Numbered from the stretch's first letter, positions 17,736 through 27,371 are shown. The stretch is 64,000 nucleotides of DNA from Bacteroidota bacterium (GCA_030706745.1 JAUZNX010000006.1:62001-126000), one strand, 5' to 3'. Translations and numbers: made by a program. Notes: generated by a model not told the origin, from the sequence alone.

Positions 17736-18642
17736 GACCAGCTAGCAATTCGCTTCCAGCAAGAGAAGTAACCGTCCGACCGACCATTGGCTCGCCCAGA
17801 CCGCGGCTCACTTCCGCGAGCGCTGCTGGATCGTTGAAATAGGTGGTCGCTTTGACAATTGCTGCGGCACGCTTGGCCGGATCGCCAGATTTAAAAATTC
17901 CTGAACCAACGAACACTCCATCAACGCCAAGCTGCATGAGCAGCGCGGCATCGGCTGGTGTTGCGAGTCCGCCGGCGGCAAAATTCACAACGGGAAGTTT
18001 TCCTGTATCAGCAACTTCATTGACAAGATCGAGCGGCGCGGCGAGATTCTTTGCGTAGCTATATCGCTCATCTTTTGACAATGCTTGCAACCTGCGAATC
18101 TCTCCAAAGATCGAGCGTGCGTGCCGCACGGCTTCAACCACATCGCCGGTGCCGGCCTCGCCTTTGGTCCGGATCATTGCAGCGCCTTCCGCGATGCGAC
18201 GCAATGCTTCGCCAAGATTTCGAGCACCACAAACGAACGGCACTTCGAACTTCGTCTTGTCGATGTGATTTTCTTCATCGGCCATCGTGAGCACTTCGCT
18301 TTCATCGACGCAATCGACACCCAGCGCCTGTAAAATCTGCGCTTCGACGAAATGTCCGATGCGTGCTTTCGCCATTACGGGAATCGAAACAGCATCAATA
18401 ATCTGGAGGATCAGTTCAGGATCCGACATGCGGGCAACGCCGCCATCGGCGCGAATATCGGCCGGCACGCGTTCGAGCGCCATGACGGCGACCGCGCCAG
18501 CATCTTCAGCGATCTTCGCCTGCATGGCATTAACAACATCCATGATGACGCCGCCCTTGAGCATTTGTGGGAATGCCCGCTTTACCAGCAGGGTCCCCGT
18601 TTTCGGCGTCTGTCCGTTCTTCGATTGACCGTTTGTATTCAT
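17725..18642 (-). CDS. pdxS: Pyridoxal 5'-phosphate synthase lyase subunit PdxS
   Basis: This 305-residue subunit condenses ribose 5-phosphate, glyceraldehyde 3-phosphate and ammonia into pyridoxal phosphate. [20 protein letters not shown] and [18 protein letters not shown] are the N-terminal signature. [20 protein letters not shown] carries an active-site Lys, and [18 protein letters not shown] is the phosphate-binding loop. Length and sequence fit the family. It is the first gene of the pdxS-pdxT pair. Confidence 0.97.
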   Translation of the reverse strand: MNTNGQSKNGQTPKTGTLLVKRAFPQMLKGGVIMDVVNAMQAKIAEDAGAVAVMALERVPADIRADGGVARMSDPELILQIIDAVSIPVMAKARIGHFVEAQILQALGVDCVDESEVLTMADEENHIDKTKFEVPFVCGARNLGEALRRIAEGAAMIRTKGEAGTGDVVEAVRHARSIFGEIRRLQALSKDERYSYAKNLAAPLDLVNEVADTGKLPVVNFAAGGLATPADAALLMQLGVDGVFVGSGIFKSGDPAKRAAAIVKATTYFNDPAALAEVSRGLGEPMVGRTVTSLAGSELLAGRGI

Positions 18643-18682
18643 CGGGCGGGTAAACGCTTTAACAGCCGCATTAGTGCAAAAT

Positions 18683-18718
18683 GGAATCTATCGATTCTGT
18701 TGAATCAATAGATTTCAT
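18683..18718. repeat. 9-nt tandem repeat, 4 units
   Basis: Four degenerate 9-nt units related to AGATTCTAT lie between pdxS and the arginase-fold gene and overlap that gene's stop codon. Same family as 8526-8552 and 28717-28752. Confidence 0.65.
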
Positions 18719-19674
18719 CCAATCTCTCGATTGGCAACTCCTGCCAGGAATCCTGCGATCATCCGCGCGGCGAGCCGCGATGTGCGGCCATCAAGATCAT
18801 GTGGTGGGCTGACTTCCACAAGATCGAGCACCCGAACATTCTTGGAAAGTCCGGCAGCGACCGAGAGTTCATAGGCTTCTTCAGCAAGAAACCCGATGGG
18901 CGTCGGCGCACTGACACCGGGAGCGTCTGAAGCTCGCACGCTGTCCATATCGAATGAAAGATAGACCGGCATTTCCGGATTGCCATGCGTAATGGCAAAT
19001 TCACACTCTTCGAAGGCATTGGGCAGGCTCGCATCCGCAGTATCCTCGAAAGTCAGGATGCGCGCCCCTTGCTGAAGGACCCACTCGAATTGTGCTTGCG
19101 CTACAACGAAAGACTGTATCCCAATCTCGGCAAAGTGCTGACCTTTCACGATCCCCTCTTCGAGCAACAGACGAAAGCTGCTGCCGGAATGATGTTGCCC
19201 ATTCTTTTTGGGACGGACGTCAAGGTGAGCATCGAAATTGATCAGTCCAATCTCTTGTGGCTCACTCTGCCCGTTCTGCCTGCTCAAACCACTTTGGAAT
19301 CCACGCACGAGCGGATAGGTGACATCATGGCCGCCCCCGATGGCAATGATGATCTTCCCCGCAGCAATCATATCGCTGACAACTTTCGATGCCGCCTCAT
19401 GCATGGTTTCGAGACTGCCCTGAGTAATATCGCCGAGATCGACGATTCGAAGCGTGTCGAGATGGTGCTTGAAGTGCGGGCCGGCAAATGGCGTGAGTTT
19501 TCCGAGCCATTCTCGGATTGCAGCAGGTGCCTTACTGGCACCGACGCGACCACCATTCCGGCGAATGCCTTCATCGGTCGGGACGCCGAGGATAACGACA
19601 TTGGCCGCGGTGATGCTGGAGTCTGTTACGGGTTGAATGAAATTAGTTAGGCGCGGGTCTTCAGAAATAATCAC
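18715..19674 (-). CDS. Arginase/agmatinase/formimidoylglutamase-family hydrolase (HutG-like)
   Basis: This 319-residue enzyme of the ureohydrolase superfamily uses a pair of Mn ions. The metal-ligand motifs appear in order: AIGGGHDVTYP, GLINFDAHLDVRP, HHSGSSFRLLLEEG and YLSFDMDSVRASDAPG. The N-terminus GVPTDEGIRRNGGRVGASKA is like formimidoylglutamase (HutG), which hydrolyses N-formimidoyl-glutamate to glutamate and formamide in histidine breakdown. Agmatinase or arginase cannot be excluded. No other hut gene is near. Confidence 0.75.
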   Translation of the reverse strand: MIISEDPRLTNFIQPVTDSSITAANVVILGVPTDEGIRRNGGRVGASKAPAAIREWLGKLTPFAGPHFKHHLDTLRIVDLGDITQGSLETMHEAASKVVSDMIAAGKIIIAIGGGHDVTYPLVRGFQSGLSRQNGQSEPQEIGLINFDAHLDVRPKKNGQHHSGSSFRLLLEEGIVKGQHFAEIGIQSFVVAQAQFEWVLQQGARILTFEDTADASLPNAFEECEFAITHGNPEMPVYLSFDMDSVRASDAPGVSAPTPIGFLAEEAYELSVAAGLSKNVRVLDLVEVSPPHDLDGRTSRLAARMIAGFLAGVANREIG

Positions 19675-19734
19675 GCATACTCAACAATGTTGTGGCGTAG
19701 CCGTTCGCGCACTTGTGAAAACTCTCCCAAGGAT

Positions 19735-21027
19735 TTATTCGTGCTTCATCGGGTGACGCCCGACCCATAACGAATCGAATGTATAATGACCGGTCGAATC
19801 GCCGAAGCCGACTGAGAGATGTTCTAATATACTGTCCTTTGGGAATGAACCCCAAAACGTATTCTCCATGGTCGGAACATGGATATGCGCGAGCAGCTTG
19901 AATACTCCACAGTCTTTGGCGCGCTCGGGGGGAGGATAGTTGCCATCCCATTTCTGCATGATGCACGAGATCATCACGGAAGAATACAATCCATCTTTCA
20001 AATCATCCGCAACATCGGCGCCGACGCTCTTCATGTCCCAGCCTTTGGCAAAATCAATCGCGCGTTTCGCCGCTGGATCATTTTCGAGCATGCCGATCCA
20101 TTCGATCCCGGCTTCAATCGCTGTGTGGTATGCAAAGAGTTGATGCTCGACGGCGCTTGCCGAGTCCATGGCGGGATGGACCCCGAAGGCGTGATATTTA
20201 ATTTGTGAAGCCCCATCATAATAGAGTTGCGAATTATCATGGTTCATCATCGTATGCGAAATCGGGACACCAAACGTGCTGAGAGGGACGTTGTCGGCTG
20301 GTGGAAAAACACCGCTGCAAATCCGAAATTTCCAATTCTCCGTTCGTTGCCGCGCGTTTGGAGCTCCGAGTCGTTTCCGGACTTCGAACCATGTCGGCGT
20401 CCGATCCTCTCCGCCCGCAGTCTTTTGCTGATGAAATCCTTTCTTTACAAAATCGAAATGGATCCAGTCCGTATGACTGTAAAAATCCTCCACCATGTGA
20501 AGCGATGCTCCAAGCGCGAGAAGAATGAGTCGCTTGCGATCGTCCGGTTTGAGACTGGTATCCTTGTAATACGATGCAACGGTATTGCGGGTGTTATCCA
20601 ACAGGCGCGACCATAAGTAATCGAATTTCCAGTTGCGGTCGAGCTGCCCGGCCAGATTATCGAAATGCATGAAGTTGGAAGCGGCATGCGTGCGACCAGT
20701 GGTTGGAAGATTGCGTAGCTCAAGGTAGCTTGCATTCTTCTCCACAAAGCCGATCGCTTCCGTGATGAACGGTCCAAAATAATCTACGCAGAAACTGCTG
20801 AGCTGAAGAACCCGAATCGCATCGGGGCTGAATTTCCATCGCGTCCCAATTTCTGTAGCCATGCCGGAATGCCAGTAGGTATCGAACGCCGTGACGGAGC
20901 TGCGACCAGCGATGAGCAGGAGACATGGCAAAACGGCCCGCAAAAGAAGCCGTTGAAATCCGGTGAGAAATTTACCTCTGTGACGATTCACTTGCAGTAG
21001 CTCAGTGTCTTGCCGACATGTGAGCAT
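19735..21027 (-). CDS. Secreted zinc-dependent phospholipase C-like protein
   Basis: This 430-residue protein has an N-terminal hydrophobic stretch (LLRAVLPCLLLIAGRSSVTA) that can act as a signal peptide. FDTYWHSGMATEIGTRW, SNFMHFDNLAGQLDRNW and ALGASLHMVEDFYSHTDWIH hold the His/Asp pattern of the zinc phospholipase C / S1-P1 nuclease / HET-C-like fold, in which 'LGxxLHxxEDxxxHS' is the central metal motif. The rest of the chain (from about 180) is not recognised. It may be a lipase or a related hydrolase; catalysis is inferred from the motif only. Confidence 0.55.
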   Translation of the reverse strand: MLTCRQDTELLQVNRHRGKFLTGFQRLLLRAVLPCLLLIAGRSSVTAFDTYWHSGMATEIGTRWKFSPDAIRVLQLSSFCVDYFGPFITEAIGFVEKNASYLELRNLPTTGRTHAASNFMHFDNLAGQLDRNWKFDYLWSRLLDNTRNTVASYYKDTSLKPDDRKRLILLALGASLHMVEDFYSHTDWIHFDFVKKGFHQQKTAGGEDRTPTWFEVRKRLGAPNARQRTENWKFRICSGVFPPADNVPLSTFGVPISHTMMNHDNSQLYYDGASQIKYHAFGVHPAMDSASAVEHQLFAYHTAIEAGIEWIGMLENDPAAKRAIDFAKGWDMKSVGADVADDLKDGLYSSVMISCIMQKWDGNYPPPERAKDCGVFKLLAHIHVPTMENTFWGSFPKDSILEHLSVGFGDSTGHYTFDSLWVGRHPMKHE

Positions 21028-21090
21028 TCATACAAGAGTCATCGACAAATCATTCAGCACGCCGCGATCGAGTTGGATACAGATCCCCGA

Positions 21091-22341
21091 TCAACGAGCA
21101 AGGATCAGTGCCACGCGCTCAACCTGATTGTTGCTCCGCACGATACAATCGTACGTCCCATCAGGCAAGCCACCAGAATTGCTCCACACGAATACATGCT
21201 CGCCGGCAGCCAACTCGCCATCGAAGAGACACGCGACTTCGACAGCAAGCATGTTCACAATGCTGACTCGCGCGGGTCCGCGCTCGGCGGTTGTGAAACG
21301 GATCGTCGTCTTGTCTGAGAATGGGTTCGGATTGGCTTGGGCTTCACGCTCTGATGCCACTGGCTGCTCCGGCACCGCGCTTCTAGCGATCATTTCAGAA
21401 AGCGGGCGACGCCAGATTCCTTTACGCCACAGACCGACATACAGGTATCCCTTGCTAACACCAAGACTCATGATCCAGCACTCTCTCGGCAACGGAAAAT
21501 CCGTCGGGAAACCATCACTGACAGCGACCCACGTTCGACCTCTGTTTGTGGAAAGGAAGACACCGCTGTCTGTTGCTGCGAAGAAATTCTGCCCACTCGA
21601 TGTGAACTGAAACACGGTCCTGTTTTGAAGGCCATCATTGCTGGAGTCCCATGTTATACCATCTTTGGAAACGAACAATCCATTGTAAGAGGTACCGGCA
21701 AAAATTAGCGAATCATGTATAGTGACAGCACTGATGTCGCTCTGTAGCGATGTGACACTCCAACTCGCGCCATCATCTATAGAACAATAGAGGCCATACC
21801 AATCAGTCCCCGCAAAGAGCTTAGAGCCGAACGCTGCAATTCCCGTTACACTGGATTCCGTCGGCAAACCACCACTCACCTCCTGCCAAGATATGCCATA
21901 ATCTGCAGAGCGAAATACTCCATGACAAGCAGCGAAGAGGTATTCCCCCTTTTGGGCAAATTGCGAGACGTACCATCCGGTACTCAGATCTGGCAGAGCA
22001 CTATTATCTGATTTGAACCATGTTAGTCCCGAATCCGTAGATCGGAACACTCCGAGAATTGTTCCGGCCAGCAGGAGCGAATCATGAAGCGAATAAAGGG
22101 ACGCGATACCCGCCTCTCCTGGAGTCGGTCGTCCGCTTAACTCCCATTTTGCTGTACTTTCCGAATATTTAAGGATTCCGAAATAACAGCTGGCTGCAAA
22201 AATCTTACTACCAACGGGCAGGAATGCCGAAACAAGATCAGTATCGATATTACGATCTACTGAATGCATCTGTTCCCATTGCGCCTGGGTGACGATGGGT
22301 GCAACACACAGTATCACGACTACGAGCGCGCTTATCTTCAT
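21091..22341 (-). CDS. Secreted BNR/photosystem-II-stability-like repeat protein with T9SS sorting domain
   Basis: This 416-residue protein starts at an internal ATG at 22341, giving the signal peptide MKISALVVVILCVAPIVTQA-Q. The body consists of repeats like GVFRSTDSGLTWFKSD, GVFRSADYGISWQEVSGGLP and GVFLSTNRGRTWVAVSDGFP, the BNR/sortilin-type beta-propeller pattern 'fxSxDxGxTW'. The last 80 residues contain ANPNPFSDKTTIRF, VSIVNMLAVEV and LPDGTYDCIVRS, which fit a T9SS type A C-terminal sorting domain. The protein would therefore be exported through the outer membrane by T9SS. Its ligand is unknown. Confidence 0.75.
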   Translation of the reverse strand: MKISALVVVILCVAPIVTQAQWEQMHSVDRNIDTDLVSAFLPVGSKIFAASCYFGILKYSESTAKWELSGRPTPGEAGIASLYSLHDSLLLAGTILGVFRSTDSGLTWFKSDNSALPDLSTGWYVSQFAQKGEYLFAACHGVFRSADYGISWQEVSGGLPTESSVTGIAAFGSKLFAGTDWYGLYCSIDDGASWSVTSLQSDISAVTIHDSLIFAGTSYNGLFVSKDGITWDSSNDGLQNRTVFQFTSSGQNFFAATDSGVFLSTNRGRTWVAVSDGFPTDFPLPRECWIMSLGVSKGYLYVGLWRKGIWRRPLSEMIARSAVPEQPVASEREAQANPNPFSDKTTIRFTTAERGPARVSIVNMLAVEVACLFDGELAAGEHVFVWSNSGGLPDGTYDCIVRSNNQVERVALILAR

Positions 22342-22378
22342 GCACGAGCGACACGCGCAACATCCCAAATGTTACAGG

Positions 22379-22434
22379 CTACTCATATCTCAACGGCTTG
22401 ATCGGATTTAGCCGGGCGGCTTTGCGGGCGCCAG
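22379..22434 (-). pseudogene. Detached 3' end of a MacB-type permease gene
   Basis: On the minus strand these bases read ARKAARLNPIKPLRYE and a stop (TAG), which is nearly the same as the end of the permease gene at 24649 (ARKAARLNPIEALRYE, stop TAA). About 45 of 50 bases match. There is no gene body upstream: the next codons belong to the start of the M23 peptidase region in the opposite direction. It looks like the remains of a second permease whose 5' part was lost. Confidence 0.7.
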
Positions 22435-22470
22435 GAGCCGTCTGGCTCTGCAATTGCAAGCGGGCACGTC

Positions 22471-23163
22471 ATGCGCTTCTCGTTGAGAACCCTGGTGGGC
22501 CTTTTTGCGGCCTTTTTGCTCATTCTCGTTGTCCCGTCGCTGTGGTTTAGGATCTCGGAGCGCCAGCAGCCGAGTATCCAGAAGTCTTCGACCTCCCATG
22601 TTGACTCCACAAGCACCACAATTCTTGCTCCTAAGAACGTTACCAACCAAAGCGGCCCGACCCCGAAGATAGAGTTGCCGCCGCCGGCGGTTATGGCTCC
22701 TCCCTCCCCGGTTGCATCCTCGCCTGCTTCTACAGGCTTGATCATTCCGGTGGCTGGTGCGACGGCCGATCAACTTGCCGATACTTACACGCAAGCGCGA
22801 GGCAATGGCCGAATCCACGACGCGATCGACATCATGGCGCCTCACAATAGCCCTGTCATCGCGGCAGCGTCCGGGCAGGTCGTGCGGCTGTTCCAAAGCA
22901 AGCTCGGTGGCACGACCATCTACGAGCTGAGTCCGGATGGCCATACCATATATTACTACGCGCATCTCGATCATTATGCGGACGGACTCACCGAGGGTGA
23001 GCAGGTAGCGCAAGGGCAATTGCTGGGCTACGTCGGTGACTCGGGCGATGCCGGTCCCGGGAATTACCATCTTCACTTTGCGATCTGGCTAATCCAGGAT
23101 TCGAAGAAGTTTTGGGATGGCGTCAACGTCAACCCCTATCCAATCTTACGACAAGTCAAATAA
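22471..23163 (+). CDS. M23-family peptidase (LytM-type), membrane-anchored
   Basis: This 230-residue protein has an N-terminal membrane segment (TLVGLFAAFLLILVVPSLWF), then a Pro/Ser-rich linker to about residue 95, and then a LytM domain. HDAIDIMAP supplies the first zinc His and Asp, YYYAHLDHY the middle His, and HLHFAIW the last zinc His, so the zinc site seems intact. It would cut peptidoglycan stem-peptide bridges in the periplasm. It is followed 15 bases later by an L,D-transpeptidase, which suggests a cell-wall-modifying pair. Confidence 0.82.
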   Translation: MRFSLRTLVGLFAAFLLILVVPSLWFRISERQQPSIQKSSTSHVDSTSTTILAPKNVTNQSGPTPKIELPPPAVMAPPSPVASSPASTGLIIPVAGATADQLADTYTQARGNGRIHDAIDIMAPHNSPVIAAASGQVVRLFQSKLGGTTIYELSPDGHTIYYYAHLDHYADGLTEGEQVAQGQLLGYVGDSGDAGPGNYHLHFAIWLIQDSKKFWDGVNVNPYPILRQVK

Positions 23164-23178
23164 CAACACACACACTAC

Positions 23179-24627
23179 ATGATCGCGAACAGACATTCTA
23201 TACTATTATCGTTTCTCTTATTCATCTCGATGATCGTCGGATTCTCGAGTTGCACCACAAAGACGCACAACGGGACCGCCTTCGACAGTTCCACAACCCG
23301 AACGTACAACGCATCTGCACCGACATCGCCTGCCGTCGTTGCGGTCAACTATCCTGTGACGCTCCCGGTCCTCGATGCCTTTATGGCCGATTCGACGTTC
23401 GACTCTCTGGCCAAAGCAAGGACCGGGCTCACCGATACCGAACTTCTACGGGTGCGGCGCATCGCACATGATGAAGCAGCGCGATTAGAGAAGACGCAGA
23501 TGGCGAACACTGGGGACTATTCCGGTTCGACAGCCGATGCGAAAGCGCGTGCGATCAGTTTGCTGGATTCCATTATCGGAGCCGACAAGCGGACGAAGCT
23601 ATTCGCGTTCGTGCAGGAAGAGTGGAGCGATCGTGCGGATGCGACGGGCGGCACGGCCGCTACGGATACCAATTCCATGGAAGGCACACGAAATGCGGTG
23701 CCGAAGGATAGTCGTGTGGTGGTGAATATTCCGGCGTATCGAATGGATGTATTCGATAGCGGTAATCTGGTGAAAAGTTATGAGGTCACGATCGGATATC
23801 CGGAGTTTCCGCTACCGACCGGGATGCGCAAGGCCCGTGAGATACTGTTTAATCCGACGTGGACGCCTCCGGACGAATCCTGGGTGGAAAGTCCCAACGG
23901 CAAAGTGAAGGTGGGACAGAAGATCGCGGCGGGCGACAAGTTGAATCCACTTGGAGTGTTGAAAATCCCCATCGGAGAACCTTCGTTGATCCATGGCGGT
24001 AAGTCACCTGCCAAACTTGGGACCTTCGGCTCGCATGGCTGCGTCGGCCTTGTCGATCGGGATGCGACCGACTTCGCGCCGCGACTGGCCCAACTTTCCG
24101 GAAAGACGCTGTCTGATTCCGCCGTTGCCAGCTACGAGAAGGATAAGAAATCAACCTACAATGTGCGCCTGCCGAAGTCGGTGGCAATCGAACTGCGCTA
24201 TGAGACGATCGTGGCGGATAGCGGACAACTTCACATCTATCGCGACGTGTACGATCACAACACCAACACGCAGGAGAATCTGGACGCGACACTAATGACG
24301 TACGGCCTCTCGATGAAAGACCTGACGCTTGACGAGCAGTCCATGGTCCTCGTTGCGCTGCACGAAATGTCCAAAGATATCACGACCAATACCGATACGA
24401 ACATTGTGAGGGACATCGCACTCAAGGATACATCGGGCAATGAGTCACCGAACAAGGAATCAACCAGCCACCGGAACATCGATCACCGGCCCGCAATGAC
24501 GCGCCGCATCAAAGGGCAAAAGGAAATCATCATTCCGATCGCGGCACTTCGCGGCCGTGGCTATCCGCAACCGGTCGGAATGGCGCAGCCACTCGCTGTC
24601 AAAACGAAGATTGCAAAGCGTAAATAA
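23179..24627 (+). CDS. L,D-transpeptidase (YkuD domain) lipoprotein
   Basis: This 482-residue protein has a lipoprotein signal peptide (ILLSFLLFISMIVGFSSC). The YkuD domain (about residues 175-310) begins VVVNIPAYRMDVFDSGNLVK, continues SYEVTIGYPEFPLPTG, and has the catalytic region LIHGGKSPAKLGTFGSHGCV, with the His and Cys of the canonical HGT...SHGCIRL motif; the Arg after SHGC is replaced (SHGCVGLVD). A C-terminal extension of about 150 residues ends in a basic tail. The enzyme would form 3-3 crosslinks in peptidoglycan or attach proteins to it. It closely follows the M23 peptidase gene. Confidence 0.82.
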   Translation: MIANRHSILLSFLLFISMIVGFSSCTTKTHNGTAFDSSTTRTYNASAPTSPAVVAVNYPVTLPVLDAFMADSTFDSLAKARTGLTDTELLRVRRIAHDEAARLEKTQMANTGDYSGSTADAKARAISLLDSIIGADKRTKLFAFVQEEWSDRADATGGTAATDTNSMEGTRNAVPKDSRVVVNIPAYRMDVFDSGNLVKSYEVTIGYPEFPLPTGMRKAREILFNPTWTPPDESWVESPNGKVKVGQKIAAGDKLNPLGVLKIPIGEPSLIHGGKSPAKLGTFGSHGCVGLVDRDATDFAPRLAQLSGKTLSDSAVASYEKDKKSTYNVRLPKSVAIELRYETIVADSGQLHIYRDVYDHNTNTQENLDATLMTYGLSMKDLTLDEQSMVLVALHEMSKDITTNTDTNIVRDIALKDTSGNESPNKESTSHRNIDHRPAMTRRIKGQKEIIIPIAALRGRGYPQPVGMAQPLAVKTKIAKRK

Positions 24628-24648
24628 CTCGCACGCATCGATGAAGTG

Positions 24649-25869
24649 TTACTCATATCTCAACGCCTCAATCGGGTTCAGCCGGGCGGCTTTGCGGGCC
24701 GGGTACCAACCGAAGAAAATACCGACGAAGGCCGCCGCACCAAATGAGATACCAACGGCCTGCGGGGATATGACCAATATCCAGCCATTCGAACTGGAGA
24801 CGAAGCTCGATGCAATGTATCCAAGCACAACGCCGATGACGCCGCCGACGAGGCTCAGGGTGATGGCTTCGGTCAGGAATTGGAAGAGGATATTTGTAAA
24901 CTTCGCGCCAATGGATTTGCGAATGCCGATTTCGCGCGTGCGTTCGGTCACGCTCACAAGCATGATGTTCATAATGCCGATGCCACCGACCAGAAGAGAG
25001 ATGACGGCTGCAGCCGTGAGCAGGTTCGTCATCGTCGCTGTGCTCTGTTCGGCAGCGGCGGCAAGTTCGACCTGTGACCGGATTTGGAAGTCGTTATCAT
25101 CATTCGGCAACAGCTTGTGTTGCTGACGAAGAATTTGTGTGGCGTCGGCACTGGCAGCGGCTGATGACTCGGCCGTGATCGAGCTTGCCATGATGTTATT
25201 CGCCCATGTGATTCCCATGAGTTTGCGCTGCACGGTCGCGAATGGCGCGATGATAATGTCGTCCTGATCTTGTCCGAACGAGTTGGAGCCCTTCTCCTGG
25301 AGTACGCCGACCACAGTAAATGGCTCATGCTTAATGCGAATCGTTTGCCCGACCGGATCGACAGCTTCACCAAACAGATTGGTCACGACAGTCTTGCCGA
25401 GAATGCAGACCTTCGTACCACTCTTCGCGTCGGCATCCGTAAATTCACTGCCACTGACAACCGGCCAGTTACGGACCCGGAAGTAGTCCGGCGTCGTACC
25501 GGTGATTCGGGTGGACCAGTTGGCGTCCGCGGCAACCACCTGCACGCTGGTGCCAACGGTCGGTGCAACGGCGGCAAGCCACTCGGATTTCTTGAGCGCG
25601 TTCGCATCGTCTTCGGTCAGCCGTTGCGAGCCGCCAGTTCCACTGGAAATGCCACCCACATTCACCGCTCCCGGAAAGATAAGCAGCGCGTTCGTGCCCA
25701 TCGAATTGATCTGGTTCTGAACGGCCTGGGAGGCACCCTGACCGATGGCCGTCATTGTAATAACCGCTCCCACGCCGATAATAATACCCAACATCGTCAG
25801 TGCCGCGCGGACCTTGTTCGAGGCGAGCGACTGAAACGCCATGACGATACTGCTTAAGAGTTGAGTCAT
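24649..25869 (-). CDS. MacB-type ABC transporter permease (no ATPase domain)
   Basis: This 406-residue protein has the MacB architecture without an N-terminal ATPase: a first membrane helix after AFQSLASNKVRAALTMLGII, a periplasmic domain (about 50-270), and three C-terminal FtsX helices with RTREIGIRKSIGAKFTNIL and the final PARKAARLNPIEALRYE. It would form the membrane part of a tripartite or lipoprotein-type efflux pump. The adaptor is the next gene upstream (25926), but no ATP-binding gene lies beside them. A detached 3' end of a similar gene is at 22379. Confidence 0.85.
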   Translation of the reverse strand: MTQLLSSIVMAFQSLASNKVRAALTMLGIIIGVGAVITMTAIGQGASQAVQNQINSMGTNALLIFPGAVNVGGISSGTGGSQRLTEDDANALKKSEWLAAVAPTVGTSVQVVAADANWSTRITGTTPDYFRVRNWPVVSGSEFTDADAKSGTKVCILGKTVVTNLFGEAVDPVGQTIRIKHEPFTVVGVLQEKGSNSFGQDQDDIIIAPFATVQRKLMGITWANNIMASSITAESSAAASADATQILRQQHKLLPNDDNDFQIRSQVELAAAAEQSTATMTNLLTAAAVISLLVGGIGIMNIMLVSVTERTREIGIRKSIGAKFTNILFQFLTEAITLSLVGGVIGVVLGYIASSFVSSSNGWILVISPQAVGISFGAAAFVGIFFGWYPARKAARLNPIEALRYE

Positions 25870-25893
25870 TATATTGGATCGTAATGCGTGGAT

Positions 25894-25921
25894 GCGTAAC
25901 GAGTAACGCGTTACGCGTTAC
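25894..25921. repeat. Heptanucleotide tandem repeat, 4 units
   Basis: GCGTAAC, GAGTAAC, GCGTTAC and GCGTTAC follow each other between the adaptor and permease genes; the array is also partly self-complementary. Another member of the period-7 set. Confidence 0.7.
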
Positions 25922-25925
25922 GTCT

Positions 25926-27308
25926 TTAGAACCGTCGTCCCCCGCCCATCCCTGGCCGGCTGTTGATCGGAGATGAAGTGCCATTCGCAGTCGGAGACAT
26001 CGTGAAGGCTGCCACGACGATGCTATCTCCAACTTTGATCTCCGGCGTACTCCGAAGTACTTCGGCATAATTCGCATCGGTAAGACCTTCAACAATTCGC
26101 ACCGGCTTGACCGTCGGCCCGGTTTTGTCGTTAGACTTGATATACACTTTGGCGAACTGGACCTTCTGGCCGGCCATTCCTGCAGCGGGTCCACCAGCCA
26201 TTCTCCGCCGAGTTGTATCACCGGGCGCGCGCTGTTTGCGAACGCGAGCTGCGGTATCTGGCGGTAGTTTCGTCTCGGTAAAGAACTCCGGCGGTGGCTG
26301 GAATCTGGTTGCGGCAATCGGTACGCGCAGAACATTCTCGCGGCTCGCGTTGACGATCGTGACGGTCGCTGTCATTCCCGGTAACAACTTGCCATCCGGA
26401 TTCGAAGTCATAATAATGACCGCATACGTGACGACGTTCTGTTGGGTGACCGGATTGATGCGGACCTGGCTGACTGTTCCCACGAACGGCTCACCAGGAT
26501 ACGCATCGACAGTAAATTTCACATTCTGTCCGGGCTGAACTTGTCCGATATCCGCCTCATCGACATTAGCAGAGACCTGCATCTTGGTCAAATCTTCCGC
26601 GATCACGAAAAGAGTCGTGACGTTGAGTCCCGCGGCGACAGTCTGCCCCCGATCGACGTTGCGCGCTTGTACCACACCATCGACGGGCGAGAGAATCGTC
26701 GTATAGCCGAGGTTGACCTCGGCTTGTTTGAGTTGCGCGGTCGTCTGTTGCAGCGATGCCTTTGCATCTTCCAACTTATTTTTGCTGGCATCGTAATCAG
26801 CCTGCGCAATGAGTTGCCGGGCCAGTAGTTGGCGCTGGCGAGCTTCATCTTTAATACTGGCATCGAGATCGGCTTGTGCACGCGCGACATTTGCTCGGGC
26901 CTGTGTGACATTGGCTTCGTACGTCGCGGGATCCAGACGCGCCAGAACCTGCCCCTTTTTTACTTTTGTGTTATAATCCGCGTCGAGCTCTTTGACCATG
27001 CCCGAAATCTGGCTGCCGACCTGGACTGTTGTTACCGCCTGAAGTGTGCCGGTCGCCGTGACGCCCTGGGAAATCCCGCCAAGATCCACAGCGGCATATC
27101 GGATCACGAGCGGCGCCTTAGCCGCCGGCCGGAAGAAAATGTACCACGCACCGAACGCCACGATCAGCAATGCCAGCACGGCATACAACGGTTTCAAGTT
27201 CCGTTTCTTTTGACCGAGCTTGACCGTTTGCACTACTTCGCGTGCCGTAGGCTTGCCATCCACCTTCGGACGACTCTCGCGATTGACAATAACATTGGTT
27301 TCCGACAT
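25926..27308 (-). CDS. MacA/HlyD-type efflux periplasmic adaptor
   Basis: This 460-residue protein has an N-terminal membrane anchor (LKPLYAVLALLIVAFGAWYI) at about residues 38-60. The lipoyl half-domain follows (VTATGTLQAVTTVQVGSQIS), then a coiled coil (about 130-210) with many Ala, Gln and Lys, then YTTILSPVDGVVQARNVDRG and TVAAGLNVTTLFVIAEDL. The beta-barrel segment PGQNVKFTVDAYPGEPFVG is typical of MacA. It would link the inner-membrane permease to an outer-membrane channel. The C-terminus MGGGRRF is short and glycine-rich. It is the first gene of the pair with the permease. Confidence 0.88.
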   Translation of the reverse strand: MSETNVIVNRESRPKVDGKPTAREVVQTVKLGQKKRNLKPLYAVLALLIVAFGAWYIFFRPAAKAPLVIRYAAVDLGGISQGVTATGTLQAVTTVQVGSQISGMVKELDADYNTKVKKGQVLARLDPATYEANVTQARANVARAQADLDASIKDEARQRQLLARQLIAQADYDASKNKLEDAKASLQQTTAQLKQAEVNLGYTTILSPVDGVVQARNVDRGQTVAAGLNVTTLFVIAEDLTKMQVSANVDEADIGQVQPGQNVKFTVDAYPGEPFVGTVSQVRINPVTQQNVVTYAVIIMTSNPDGKLLPGMTATVTIVNASRENVLRVPIAATRFQPPPEFFTETKLPPDTAARVRKQRAPGDTTRRRMAGGPAAGMAGQKVQFAKVYIKSNDKTGPTVKPVRIVEGLTDANYAEVLRSTPEIKVGDSIVVAAFTMSPTANGTSSPINSRPGMGGGRRF

Positions 27309-27371
27309 CTTTATCTGTTATGTTCTATAGAGCCTGTAAACTCAATACGGACGCACGGAGAAAAAGTAGGT

